Origin: Parapedobacter sp964613725
GTDB taxonomy: Bacteria > Bacteroidota > Bacteroidia > Sphingobacteriales > Sphingobacteriaceae
Reading direction: 5' to 3'
Length of the DNA: 64,000 bases
NCBI GenBank assembly: GCA_964613725.1
Contig: CAZTJY010000001.1
Location: 23,575-87,574, forward strand
Part shown: piece after piece, positions 26,429-36,248 of the stretch
Numbering within the stretch: position 1 is the stretch's first letter
Layout of the letters: each line of letters opens with the position of its first letter
Notes under the pieces: generated by a model
The model's database searches: none
Seen by the model: only the letters and a program-made list of their open reading frames with translations
What the model was told of the DNA's origin: nothing
Position numbers and translations under genes: made by a program

Positions 26429-28132
26429 ATGAAACACGTAACAATAACGATGTCAATACTCCTTCTGCTGGCGGCGACCAGCTGTGAGAAATTCCTCGAT
26501 AGGGAGATCGAAACCAGCTACAACGAGGATGAAGTGTTCGTCAACTACGACAGGATGAGCCAGGCGGGCTATGGCGTCTACACGTTCCTCTTCAACCGCT
26601 TTGGGTTTCACCGTATAAACAACGCGATGCTGGCCTCCGCCTGTGATGAAGCAGATCACGCGAACGCCAGTTCGACCATACACCAGTTCAATAGGGGCAC
26701 CTGGAACGCGACGGCCAACCCGGAAGACGGCTGGGCATATTTTTACCAAGGTATTCGGCGCGCGAATGTTTTCCTCGACAAATCCATCGATTTTGAACAG
26801 ATCATCTACCGCGACACACTCGACCCCGACAACAAAAACATGTATGAAACCCAGGTGCGTGACATCAAGTGGTTACGTGCAGAAGTCAGGTTCCTCCGAG
26901 CTTTTTACCACTTCGAATTGCTGAAACGATACGGTGGTATTCCGATCATCGAGCATTCGGAATACACCGACGACGAATTGCAACAAACATCCCGAGTTAG
27001 TTTCGATGAGTGTGTCGCCCACCTCGTGAACGAGTGCGATGAAACCATACCCGCACTCCGCGACACTTGGGTGGGGTTTGAATCGAACAAGTGGCGCGGA
27101 CGGGTAACGAAGGGCGCGGCGTATGCTTTGAAAGCTCGACTGCTCCTTTATGCAGCAAGTCCGCTCCATAACCCTACGAACGCCGTAGAAAAATGGCAGG
27201 CGGCGGCGGAGGCGGCGCATGACGTAATCGCCTTGAACCAGTACGGGTTGCACGCCAACTACATGCAGTTATTCCGATTGGGAAATGGTGCCGATGGCAA
27301 TACAGAAGTTATTTTTGCCCAACAGGGGTGGTCGCGGAACGACTTCGAACGGATGAACTACCCCATCGGTTATGACCAAGGCGGCCAGGGAAGCACCTGC
27401 CCCACACAAAACATGGTAGATGCCTACGAAATGAAAGCAACCGGTGCCGCAATTGGCGAGCCGGGATCGGGATATGACCCATCCAATCCGTATGCCGGCC
27501 GGGACCCTAGGCTAGGCATGACCATACTGACCAACGGCGTCACATTCAAAGGGCGCCCACTTGAGCCATGGATAGGTGGACTCGATGGCTTAGGCAAATT
27601 AAAAGGAACGACTACTGGTTATTACCTTCGGAAATTCGTTGACGAAAGCCTCAATCTGGCTCAAAACCAGACTAGTGTACACACTTGGATACTTTTCAGG
27701 TATGCTGAAGTGCTGTTAAATTTTGCAGAAGCCATGAACGAAGCATATGGACCGGAGACAACTGCGGGTCTGAGCATGACGGCGAAAGCAGCGGTCGACA
27801 TGGTACGTAGCCGCCCCGGGGTGGAAATGCCGACGCTCCCCCCTGGCCTCTCGCAAGCGGAAATGAGGCAACGCATCCGCAACGAACGACAGGTAGAACT
27901 GGCGTTTGAAGAACATCGTTTTTTTGATGTACGCCGATGGAAAATAGCTGAACAAACGGAGAATCTACCCGCTATGGCGATGCAAATAACGAAAAAGAGC
28001 GATAATACTTTTGATTACCTCGTCGTCAAAGCCGAAGACCGGAGATTTGAACCAAACATGTATTTGTACCCGATACCGGAAATTGAAATCCTGAAAAGTA
28101 AGGGCGCACTAACACAAAATGAAGGATGGTAA
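26429..28132 (+). CDS. SusD-like glycan-binding lipoprotein 2
   Basis: A 567-residue surface lipoprotein starting at the ATG at 26429, with acylated Cys19 in AATSC followed by EKFLDRE. Family segments are RVTKGAAYALKARLLLYAASPLHNP, VLLNFAEAMNEAYG, RNERQVELAFEEHRFFDVRRWK and the C-terminal NMYLYPIPEIEI...QNEGW. It is tightly linked to SusC 2 (13-base gap) and to the SusE/F-like gene downstream (10 bases). Confidence 0.93.
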   Translation: MKHVTITMSILLLLAATSCEKFLDREIETSYNEDEVFVNYDRMSQAGYGVYTFLFNRFGFHRINNAMLASACDEADHANASSTIHQFNRGTWNATANPEDGWAYFYQGIRRANVFLDKSIDFEQIIYRDTLDPDNKNMYETQVRDIKWLRAEVRFLRAFYHFELLKRYGGIPIIEHSEYTDDELQQTSRVSFDECVAHLVNECDETIPALRDTWVGFESNKWRGRVTKGAAYALKARLLLYAASPLHNPTNAVEKWQAAAEAAHDVIALNQYGLHANYMQLFRLGNGADGNTEVIFAQQGWSRNDFERMNYPIGYDQGGQGSTCPTQNMVDAYEMKATGAAIGEPGSGYDPSNPYAGRDPRLGMTILTNGVTFKGRPLEPWIGGLDGLGKLKGTTTGYYLRKFVDESLNLAQNQTSVHTWILFRYAEVLLNFAEAMNEAYGPETTAGLSMTAKAAVDMVRSRPGVEMPTLPPGLSQAEMRQRIRNERQVELAFEEHRFFDVRRWKIAEQTENLPAMAMQITKKSDNTFDYLVVKAEDRRFEPNMYLYPIPEIEILKSKGALTQNEGW

Positions 28133-28142
28133 CCGTAAATAA

Positions 28143-29753
28143 ATGGAAAAAACCATGAAACGAATCTATACATTGTTAGCAGTAGCTGCGCTATATGCCA
28201 GTGCCTGCTCCGAAGCCTTAGTATTTCCCGAACTCGCTACGCCACCCATTCCCGAAGCAACAGATGCGGAGGCTAAACTCTTATGGATTGGCCCTGCTTA
28301 CAAGGTGGCGTTACATACGGCGCTGGAAGACCCGGAAGGGATAACAACGGTCAGGATAACCAATAAAGTATGGCAGCTTGACACATCGATTACGTTAAAC
28401 CAACCCCATTCGTACGAACTAATAGACACCTTTTTGGTACCCAAGGACGTGAATCCGACGAAGCATGTCATCGAGCTGACAACAACGAATAGCAAAGGTG
28501 GGATAGCCATCATCAAAATCGACGTGTTGGATCTTACGGCCGAAAATCAGATACCCGGCTATGATCCAGACGAACTCCCCCCTATTATTGACGTGACTAA
28601 GCCGACACTTACTAAATTCTTGGGTTTCGGAAACGAGCCGATCAGCATCGACGTTGAAGCGACGGTAAGCGATGAAGCCATCGCCACCGTTGAAGTCCGC
28701 GTATGGGGCGAGACCGTAAGCGGGCAGCCTGTGCTGATGGAAGAAGTAATCAACTTGGAAGACGAAATTGATCATGTTGAATACCATTACGCTAACACGT
28801 TCGAGCTACCTATCGATGAGCCCGGACGCTACCAATATGTGGTGCGGGCACTTGACGTCTCGGGCAACCGCGCTGTAAAAGGCGGCAATATTTCCATCGG
28901 TTTCGTCGACCGGCTCTACCTGTCAGACGCCGAAAACGAAGACGAAGTATTAAACCAAGGATACGACCACATGGGAGGGTGCCGCGGTATCGGCACCATC
29001 ATGTCCATGCAACGCCAAGGGACGAATGTATTTGTCGCTGACATCTACTATCCTAGCCAACCTACCGACAACATTCGCTTCGTGGCATTCTTAGATAACG
29101 ACAAACCGTTCCTGAATAGTGGTGGCAACCAAGCCCAGATCAATTACTCCCTCACCGGTGAGAATGTCGTGGCGATGACAGCGCTGACACCCGGTAAGTT
29201 GACCAGTAATCTTTCGGAAGCGTCGTTCAAACTTCCCGTTTCACAAAGCGGATACTATCGGGTAACCGTCAATATGAGCACGCGAGAAGTACAGGCAACA
29301 TCTATTTCACCCACCATCAATGCATCCGACCAAGTGAAATACCCGGGTTGGTCGGCCGATACCCCATGGCCTTATATCGCGGTCACCGGTAATACAGTCG
29401 ACGGAGGCGGTGGCGGATGGACGGAAACGGCTACATCGCCGCAACTCACATTGGAAGAGGGTACACGATATCGGTATTCGGGTACATTCCGTACGAATGG
29501 TGGTTCAGCCAATATGAGCTTAAATGCGCCATTAAGCGCCAATGACGACGTATGGGGCAAAGGATGGTTTCGCTTGGAGTCGGCACGGGCAAATATGGTC
29601 GACGATTACGGTGACCTCATCACCAAGGTTGCACCAATAGGCCCCAGTACCGGCGGTGCCAATTGGGGTTTTTCGACAGCTCCTGCTGGAACCTATAAAG
29701 CAACCTATGACCTTGCGTTGAACAGGTTTCGAATTGTGCGGATAGGTAATTGA
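28143..29753 (+). CDS. SusE/SusF-like surface glycan-binding lipoprotein
   Basis: A 536-residue lipoprotein: acylated Cys22 in YASAC, or Cys18 if the ATG at 28155 is used. The rest is all-beta. Two Ig-like segments (about 45-150 and 160-265; SGNRAVKGGNISIGF closes the second) lead to two C-terminal modules. The last, from about 425, contains LTLEEGTRYRYSGTFRTNGGSANMSLN and ends YKATYDLALNRFRIVRIG, the pattern of SusE/F starch-type binding domains. Conserved Trp (YPGWSADTPWPY, GKGWFRLE) could stack on sugars. Position directly after SusD 2 supports a surface glycan-binding role; the ligand is unknown. Confidence 0.75.
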   Translation: MEKTMKRIYTLLAVAALYASACSEALVFPELATPPIPEATDAEAKLLWIGPAYKVALHTALEDPEGITTVRITNKVWQLDTSITLNQPHSYELIDTFLVPKDVNPTKHVIELTTTNSKGGIAIIKIDVLDLTAENQIPGYDPDELPPIIDVTKPTLTKFLGFGNEPISIDVEATVSDEAIATVEVRVWGETVSGQPVLMEEVINLEDEIDHVEYHYANTFELPIDEPGRYQYVVRALDVSGNRAVKGGNISIGFVDRLYLSDAENEDEVLNQGYDHMGGCRGIGTIMSMQRQGTNVFVADIYYPSQPTDNIRFVAFLDNDKPFLNSGGNQAQINYSLTGENVVAMTALTPGKLTSNLSEASFKLPVSQSGYYRVTVNMSTREVQATSISPTINASDQVKYPGWSADTPWPYIAVTGNTVDGGGGGWTETATSPQLTLEEGTRYRYSGTFRTNGGSANMSLNAPLSANDDVWGKGWFRLESARANMVDDYGDLITKVAPIGPSTGGANWGFSTAPAGTYKATYDLALNRFRIVRIGN

Positions 29754-29760
29754 CAATTTT

Positions 29761-31371
29761 ATGAGAAATCGAATAAATTCAGCTTTTATTTTAATTTTAT
29801 GCCTTTCAAGTATGGTCATCTGCACGGCAGTTGCAGTGGCCTGCGACAAACCAAAAAATCACCACCAAGAAAAGGAACAAGTAGTCATTACATTGAACAT
29901 CGATGACGAGGCACAAACCATCCACAGTTTCGGTGCTTCCGATTGTTGGACCACTAAATTTGTGGGAACATGGAGCGATGAATCCAAAAAAAATCAGGTG
30001 GCCGACTACCTGTTCAGTACCGACACACTGGACAACGGAAGCCCAAAGGGCATCGGACTGACCCTATGGCGCTTTAATATCGGTGGTGGTAGCTGGGAGC
30101 AAGGGGAAGACAGCGGTATTACCGATGAATGGCGCCGCGAGGAATGTTTCCTGAGCAGCGACGGCACGTACAACTGGAACCGGCAGGCTGGTCAACAGTG
30201 GTTTTTGCAAGCCGCACGGCAACGAAATGTACCCTATACATTAGGATTTTCACTGACTGCCCCCGTGCAAATGACACGCAACGGAAAGGCTTTCCATGGT
30301 GGCCAAACCCCTGACCTTAACATTGAAGAGGGGCGCATGCCTAGCTATGCCGACTTTCTAGCTCAGGTCGCCAAACATTTCGATTTCGATTACTTAAGCC
30401 CGATCAACGAGCCACAATGGCGATGGGGTAGCGGCGATAAATCCAGCCAAGAAGGCACACAAGCACTCAATAGCGATGTGGCGGAATTGACAAGACTTCT
30501 ATCGCCTAGATTAAAAGGGACAGACATCGAGATTGTCGTTGGTGAAGCTGGGCAGTGGGATTACCTATTTAGTAAAAACGAAGATGGCCACGGTAATCAA
30601 ATCACCGAATTTTTCTCGTCCTCATCATCAAACTACTTGGGCGATGTGCCGCATGTAGCACCCATTATCTCGGGGCACAGCTACTTCTCCACCTGCCCGG
30701 TCAACACGTTGATCAACACGCGGCAATTAGTCGCCGAAGAGATAAAACGTGTATCACCTGCATTGGAAGTTTGGCAAACCGAATTTGGCATATTGGGGAA
30801 CATCTGTGACCGTTATCGTGGAGCGCCTAGGCGAACAGATATCGACTATGGATTATATGTGGCTACAGTCATCCATCACGACCTGTGTATTGCCAACGTA
30901 AGCTCGTGGCACTGGTGGTTGGCCGTCAGTCCCTACGATTACAGCGATGCATTGGTCTACATCAACTCATCAACTGGCAATATCAATCCGAGTGCCGTAA
31001 AACACGACGGCGAAATATTGGATTCAAAACAATTGTGGGCCTTGGGTAATTATGCACGTTTCATCCGACCCGGCATGGTCCGGATAGGGACGGAAGTGAC
31101 AGGAATTTACAGTTCGCAAACAGCTGCGGAAAAACTGATGGTTTCGGCTTATAAGGATGTTGACCAAGGAAGAGTGGTCGTTGTCGTGATAAACCCCGAA
31201 GGCACTTCTAAAGGGCTGTCTGTCCAAGATGGCGAGGGTAACCCGTTGCTTGCGCACCGTCGATGGAACGCCTACATCACCGATAGGAACCGTAACCTTG
31301 AAAAGGCAACTGTAGACGTCGATGGATGGGTAGTGCCTCCATATTCGATTACGACATTGGTGACTTTTTGA
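29761..31371 (+). CDS. GH30-type endo-glycanase lipoprotein (beta-1,6-galactanase-like)
   Basis: A 536-residue lipoprotein with Cys28 in VAVAC, starting 8 bases after the previous stop. A clan GH-A barrel follows (about 50-430) with FGASDCWTT at its start, general acid/base Glu217 in SPINEPQW and nucleophile Glu341 in VWQTEFG. A C-terminal beta-sandwich (about 440-536) ends WVVPPYSITTLVTF, as in GH30. The overall pattern is close to COG5520 proteins such as endo-beta-1,6-galactanases and glucuronoxylanases. Lipid anchoring next to SusC/D/E suggests surface endo-cleavage of the incoming polymer. The exact linkage is not decidable from sequence. Confidence 0.75.
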   Translation: MRNRINSAFILILCLSSMVICTAVAVACDKPKNHHQEKEQVVITLNIDDEAQTIHSFGASDCWTTKFVGTWSDESKKNQVADYLFSTDTLDNGSPKGIGLTLWRFNIGGGSWEQGEDSGITDEWRREECFLSSDGTYNWNRQAGQQWFLQAARQRNVPYTLGFSLTAPVQMTRNGKAFHGGQTPDLNIEEGRMPSYADFLAQVAKHFDFDYLSPINEPQWRWGSGDKSSQEGTQALNSDVAELTRLLSPRLKGTDIEIVVGEAGQWDYLFSKNEDGHGNQITEFFSSSSSNYLGDVPHVAPIISGHSYFSTCPVNTLINTRQLVAEEIKRVSPALEVWQTEFGILGNICDRYRGAPRRTDIDYGLYVATVIHHDLCIANVSSWHWWLAVSPYDYSDALVYINSSTGNINPSAVKHDGEILDSKQLWALGNYARFIRPGMVRIGTEVTGIYSSQTAAEKLMVSAYKDVDQGRVVVVVINPEGTSKGLSVQDGEGNPLLAHRRWNAYITDRNRNLEKATVDVDGWVVPPYSITTLVTF

Positions 31372-31406
31372 ATCTAAATATATTTGCAGAATCCATACCT
31401 TTTTTC

Positions 31407-34190
31407 ATGAACAAAAAAACAAGTTTTCTTTCCATAGGCTTCCTTACGCTACTCACAACCGTTCTTCATGCCCAGTCGCAACAAGTGGGCAGTAAACATG
31501 CGTCAATGCCGATCTCGCTGCACGGTATCTGGAACTTCAAACTCGATCCATTCGACACGGGCGTTAATAGCAACGGCGTCCAATTGCTCCCTCAATTACC
31601 AGAAACCATTATGCTACCGGGCTCTACTGATGAAGGGGGGAAAGGCATAAGGACTCAAGGCATGACATCCATTCGGCTAACGCGTGCTTTTGAGTATAAA
31701 GGAGCCGCTTGGTATGAAAAAGAAATCTATATTCCGTCCAAATGGCAAGGTAAAGTCGTCAAGCTATTTCTCGAGCGAGCCCATTGGGAGACTCAAGTAT
31801 GGGTAAACGGCCGCAATGTGGGCCGGAGGGAGAGCCTCTCGGTGCCGCACCTTTACGATATCACTGCCCAAGCAAAACCAGGCACGAAAAACAAAATCCG
31901 AATACGCGTCGATAATCAATCGATATACAATCTCGAATACGCACATGCAGTTAGCGCAGAAACTCAAACCAATTGGAACGGCATCATTGGTGATATGCAC
32001 ATCCAAGCCTTTGACAAAGTGCATATTGAAGATGTACAGGTATACCCCGATGGAGCAACCAAAACAGCCAACGTAAAGCTAAGCATCCGAAATGCAACGG
32101 GTAACGCGGTAACTGGTACACTTCATTTTTCGGGTCACACCACGAACAATGCACAACCATTGAATATCCCTCGGAAAGACACGCATTTCAGCAGCAAGGA
32201 TTCAGTTATTATCGTCGAGACCGAGCTTCCCTTAGGGCCGGAAATCCAACGCTGGGATGAATTCAATCCCTATAAATACCAGTTACTAGTCGGTCTAACG
32301 GCCAGAGACGATTCGGCCAACTACAGCGATATGCAGGAGGCGACATTTGGCGTTCGCGAACTAAGTACACAGGGCACTCAATTCCTGTTTAATGGGCGGC
32401 CGACATTCATTCGGGCAACCGTCAACTGTGCCGAATTTCCATTGACTGGCTATCCGCCCACCGATGTAGAGGAGTGGCTACGGATACTGGGTACATGCAA
32501 AGCATACGGACTGAACGGGATGCGTTTCCATACATGGTGTCCGCCGAGAGCGGCATTTGAAGCGGCAGATCAATTGGGCATGTACCTCCAAGTAGAGAAT
32601 CCAGATTGGCGGTTTACAGTAGGTAAGGATACGGCCGTAAACCGCTTCATGAAGGAAGAGGCGGAAAGAATCTTAGCAATGTACGGCAATCACCCTTCCT
32701 TTGTGATGTTCTGCGAAGGCAACGAAATGGTGGGACCGACGGTCAGGGAGTTCTTGAGCAGCCAAGTCTCGCATTGGGAAGAAATAGACCCTCGGCGCCT
32801 TTATACAGGAAGCGCGGCTTATCCGCAAGTACCCGAAAGCCAATACCATGTGCTCTACGGTGCGCGGCCACACAGGTGGAAGGAAGGCCTTAAAAGCCGC
32901 TTCAACGTGGCCCCGCTAAACACGCAGTATGATTATTCCGACTATGTGACCAAATACGATGTGCCTATCATTACTCATGAAGTTGGGCAATGGTGCGTGT
33001 ACCCCAATTTTGATGAAATCGCCAAATATAAAGGGGTACTCAAACCCTATAACTATGAATTGTTCAGGGAGTTGCTCCGCGACCGGAACATGCTGGACCA
33101 AGCCGAGCAGTTCACGATGGCCTCTGGCAAGTTTCATGTCATTCTCAAAAAAGAAGAAGTCGAATCTTATTTGCGTACGCCCGGGTTCGGTGGATATCAC
33201 ATGCTGCAACTCAATGATTTCCCAGGGCAAGGTACGGCACCTGTCGGCGTGGTCGACATCTTCTGGGACCCGAAGCCTTATGTAACAGCGGAAGAGTTCA
33301 GCACATTCCAAGCTGCCCATGTACCGTTACTTCGCACGGAATCATTCACCTGGACCAATGACCAGACTTTTACAGCGCAGGTCCAATTTGCTAACTTCGG
33401 CGAAACAGACCTTGTGGACGCGATGGTACAATGGACACTGAATTATCCCGACGGCACCCCCTATGCAAAGGGTAATTTCCCACGTACAAGTATACCGATT
33501 GGCAGTCCGAATGACATTGGGGAACTTGCCATTCCGCTGAATGGGGTTGACCGCGCTGTCCGATTACAGCTACATGTGCAAGTCGAAGGCGCCGATTATC
33601 GAAACCAGTGGAATATTTGGGTATACCCCAAACAATTGGACGATGTGAGCCATCAATCCTTCCGGATTGCGTACACATGGGATAAAAAAACAAAAGCGTA
33701 CCTAAAGAAAGGTGAAACGGTACTCCTATTGGCTGATACTGCCGCTATCGCTGGCAATGCCGATCCCGTGTTCTCCGGTATATCGTGGAATACCGTATGG
33801 TCGGGTATGCCGCCCAACCTGTTAGGTATACTGTGTAATCCGATGCACCCCGCGTTGACCCACTTCCCTACCGAACAACATTCCAATTGGCAATGGTGGG
33901 ACGCAGTACGGCACTCGAAACCCATGCTGTTGGACCATACGCCCTTTGGATTCAAGCCTATCGTGCAAATGATTCCCGATTGGAACAATCCACGGAAAAT
34001 CGGGCTTATATTCGAGGCAAAAGTGGGCAATGGCAACCTGGTTGTGAGTGCAGTAGATCTAGTCAATAACCTCGATCAGCGGCCCGTAGCGCGGCAACTA
34101 CTGCATAGTTTAGAGCGCTATGTAGCAAGTGGTGCGTGTACGCCTACAGACGAATTGACCGTGGATATGATTGACCAACTATTTAATTAA
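31407..34190 (+). CDS. Glycoside hydrolase family 2 enzyme 1
   Basis: Exported 927-residue GH2 protein from the ATG at 31407; signal peptide 1-23 (VLHAQ). Jelly-roll sugar-binding domain about 40-200 (WYEKEIYIP, FLERAHWETQVWVNG), Ig domain about 205-315, TIM barrel about 320-640 with acid/base Glu440 (FCEGNEM) and nucleophile Glu525 (ITHEVGQW). The C-terminal 200 residues have a pattern shared with the other two GH2 proteins here (GILCNPMHPALTHFPTEQHSNWQWW, then EAKVGNGNLVVSAVDLVNNL), probably a GATase-like domain. Specificity (beta-galactosidase, beta-glucuronidase or other) cannot be read off. It lies 36 bases after the GH30 gene. Confidence 0.88.
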   Translation: MNKKTSFLSIGFLTLLTTVLHAQSQQVGSKHASMPISLHGIWNFKLDPFDTGVNSNGVQLLPQLPETIMLPGSTDEGGKGIRTQGMTSIRLTRAFEYKGAAWYEKEIYIPSKWQGKVVKLFLERAHWETQVWVNGRNVGRRESLSVPHLYDITAQAKPGTKNKIRIRVDNQSIYNLEYAHAVSAETQTNWNGIIGDMHIQAFDKVHIEDVQVYPDGATKTANVKLSIRNATGNAVTGTLHFSGHTTNNAQPLNIPRKDTHFSSKDSVIIVETELPLGPEIQRWDEFNPYKYQLLVGLTARDDSANYSDMQEATFGVRELSTQGTQFLFNGRPTFIRATVNCAEFPLTGYPPTDVEEWLRILGTCKAYGLNGMRFHTWCPPRAAFEAADQLGMYLQVENPDWRFTVGKDTAVNRFMKEEAERILAMYGNHPSFVMFCEGNEMVGPTVREFLSSQVSHWEEIDPRRLYTGSAAYPQVPESQYHVLYGARPHRWKEGLKSRFNVAPLNTQYDYSDYVTKYDVPIITHEVGQWCVYPNFDEIAKYKGVLKPYNYELFRELLRDRNMLDQAEQFTMASGKFHVILKKEEVESYLRTPGFGGYHMLQLNDFPGQGTAPVGVVDIFWDPKPYVTAEEFSTFQAAHVPLLRTESFTWTNDQTFTAQVQFANFGETDLVDAMVQWTLNYPDGTPYAKGNFPRTSIPIGSPNDIGELAIPLNGVDRAVRLQLHVQVEGADYRNQWNIWVYPKQLDDVSHQSFRIAYTWDKKTKAYLKKGETVLLLADTAAIAGNADPVFSGISWNTVWSGMPPNLLGILCNPMHPALTHFPTEQHSNWQWWDAVRHSKPMLLDHTPFGFKPIVQMIPDWNNPRKIGLIFEAKVGNGNLVVSAVDLVNNLDQRPVARQLLHSLERYVASGACTPTDELTVDMIDQLFN

Positions 34191-34194
34191 AAAC

Positions 34195-34908
34195 ATGTTT
34201 ACTATCGTATACAGAATCACACTGCTACACATCTTGCTGCTTCCATCATTGACTGCACGCTCACAAGCTGACCCAACGGTATATTTAACCGATATCAAAA
34301 CACAGTTGATGGTGAAATGGCCTCATAATCGTACCATTAATCTGGTGTTCCACGGCCATTCGGTACCTACAGGATACTTCAACACACCAAATGTTCGAAC
34401 ATTAGATGCATATCCCCATCAATTACTTGAGCAGTTGAAGAAAAAATACCCCTATGCAGTCATCAACACCATAACGACGTCAATTGGTGGTGAGAACGCC
34501 GAACAAGGAGCTAGACGATTCACCAAGGACGTGTTGGTGCATAAACCCGATGTTTTATTCATAGATTATGCATTAAATGACCGTCAGATTGGGTTAACGC
34601 GTGCGAGGAAAGCAACCGAAAAAATGGTAAAAAAAGCAGTCAAGAGGGGCATCAAGGTGATTTTATTGACGCCTTCGCCTGATTTGGCCACTAATTGGAC
34701 GCACCCAGGCAATGAACTAGCAGCCCACAGGATCCAACTTATTGAACTTGCTACCACCTATGGAGTTGGTATTATCGATATTTATGGCAGCTTTAAGGAC
34801 ATGGCCGAAAATCACATAGATGTCAAAGGGTATATGGCTCAATCCAACCACCCCAACCGGGAAGGGCATCGCATCATTGCCCAAGCGCTCCTTGAATTTT
34901 TTGAATAG
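34195..34908 (+). CDS. SGNH/GDSL-family hydrolase (probable carbohydrate esterase)
   Basis: A 237-residue exported protein from the ATG at 34195, four bases after the GH2 stop; signal peptide about 1-22. SGNH blocks: nucleophile Ser in FHGHSVPTG (GHS in place of GDS), Gly in SIGGENAEQG, Asn in DYALND, and His in SNHPNREGH. The Asp normally three residues before the catalytic His is a Gln, so the triad may be a Ser-His dyad. It probably removes acetyl or other ester groups from the polysaccharide. The gene is visibly more AT-rich than its neighbours, which may mean separate acquisition. Confidence 0.78.
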   Translation: MFTIVYRITLLHILLLPSLTARSQADPTVYLTDIKTQLMVKWPHNRTINLVFHGHSVPTGYFNTPNVRTLDAYPHQLLEQLKKKYPYAVINTITTSIGGENAEQGARRFTKDVLVHKPDVLFIDYALNDRQIGLTRARKATEKMVKKAVKRGIKVILLTPSPDLATNWTHPGNELAAHRIQLIELATTYGVGIIDIYGSFKDMAENHIDVKGYMAQSNHPNREGHRIIAQALLEFFE

Positions 34909-34940
34909 TTTAATTTATATTTATACTCAAGCCGATCAAT

Positions 34941-36230
34941 ATGTTTAATCTGAAATCCACACTGCTCATTTGCCTTACCTGCCACGTAATGGTCAATAAT
35001 ATACATGCACAGCCCTGTATCAAACAAACATTGAAGCCCGATCAACGGCTGCTCCATCAAATTGAAGGGTACCTCGACGAGTCCGTAACACAGTACAAAT
35101 ACCTGATGGAACTATTGCCTGATGGACAATTACCGCGGACTTATGAAAACGGACAACTGCTCACCACCAGCCCTTATGGGTGGGTAAGTGGCTTTTACCC
35201 CGGCACCCTATTGTATTTATATGAATTCGCTGCCGACAGCACATTATTGAATGAGATACATAAGTACCTAAACGTACTTGAGCCATTGCAAATGGTGACG
35301 AATCACCACGATCTGGGTTTCATGATGTATTGTAGCTTCGGCAACGCCTATCGTTTATTCCACGAGCCCCGGCACCGAGATATACTGGCCCAGTCGGCCC
35401 AGTCGTTAGCCAGTAGGTTCTACCCTTCAGTCGGCTCCATCAAATCGTGGGAGAAAGTGAAATCGCTCGATGGGACACATACATTGGAATTTCCGGTGAT
35501 TATTGATAACATGATGAACCTGGAGCTGCTGTTTTTTGCATCGAAGATTACCAATGACCCCCGCTTCCGCGAAATCGCAATATCCCATGCCGAAAACACG
35601 ATACGTGACCACCTCCGACCGGATTACAGCAGTTACCATGTGGTTAACTATGACGTAGCGACGGGAAAGGTACTAAGCCGGGAGACACAGCAAGGTTATG
35701 CGCACAACTCGGCGTGGTCGCGCGGGCAAGCGTGGGGTATTTATGGTTTCACTATGACCTACCGCGAAACCGCGAAGAAGAAATACTTAAAAGTGGCACA
35801 AAAAATGGCAGACTATTTCATTAACCACGAAAATCTGCCCGAAGACAAAATTCCGTATTGGGATTTCCACGCCGAGCAACCTGGATACACACCGCCTCAG
35901 GGCTACAATCCGGGCCAGTATGAAGCGGTGCCGCGCGACGCGTCTGCGGCTGCGATCGTGGCTTCCGCGCTGATCGAACTCGCCTCATATGTCGATAAAA
36001 AAACGAGCAAAAAATACCTCGGCACCGCTGAGCAAATATTGCAATCCCTATCCGCTCCATCTTACCGGGCTGCGGCCGGTACCAACGGAGGCTTCTTATT
36101 GCAGCACAGCTCGGGGGGAGTACCAGGCAATATCGAAGTAGACGTACCGCTCAGCTATGCAGATTACTATTATGTAGAAGCCCTGATGCGGTATCGGAAA
36201 CTTGGAAATAAACGAAAAATTGACCAATAA
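34941..36230 (+). CDS. GH88 unsaturated glucuronyl hydrolase 1
   Basis: A 429-residue exported (alpha/alpha)6-barrel enzyme; signal peptide 1-23 (NNIHAQ). GH88 enzymes hydrate and release the 4,5-unsaturated uronic acid left by polysaccharide lyases. The two key aspartates are seen: Asp124 in TNHHDLGFMMYCSFG and Asp189 in VIIDNMMNLELL, matching Asp88 and Asp149 of the Bacillus enzyme. Other family motifs are WVSGFYPGTLLYLYE, NSAWSRGQAWGIYGFTMTYRET and VPRDASAAAI. It sits just before the lyase gene, a fitting pair. A second copy is encoded at 45378. Confidence 0.93.
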   Translation: MFNLKSTLLICLTCHVMVNNIHAQPCIKQTLKPDQRLLHQIEGYLDESVTQYKYLMELLPDGQLPRTYENGQLLTTSPYGWVSGFYPGTLLYLYEFAADSTLLNEIHKYLNVLEPLQMVTNHHDLGFMMYCSFGNAYRLFHEPRHRDILAQSAQSLASRFYPSVGSIKSWEKVKSLDGTHTLEFPVIIDNMMNLELLFFASKITNDPRFREIAISHAENTIRDHLRPDYSSYHVVNYDVATGKVLSRETQQGYAHNSAWSRGQAWGIYGFTMTYRETAKKKYLKVAQKMADYFINHENLPEDKIPYWDFHAEQPGYTPPQGYNPGQYEAVPRDASAAAIVASALIELASYVDKKTSKKYLGTAEQILQSLSAPSYRAAAGTNGGFLLQHSSGGVPGNIEVDVPLSYADYYYVEALMRYRKLGNKRKIDQ

Positions 36231-36248
36231 TTGTAGGGAGGAACCGTG

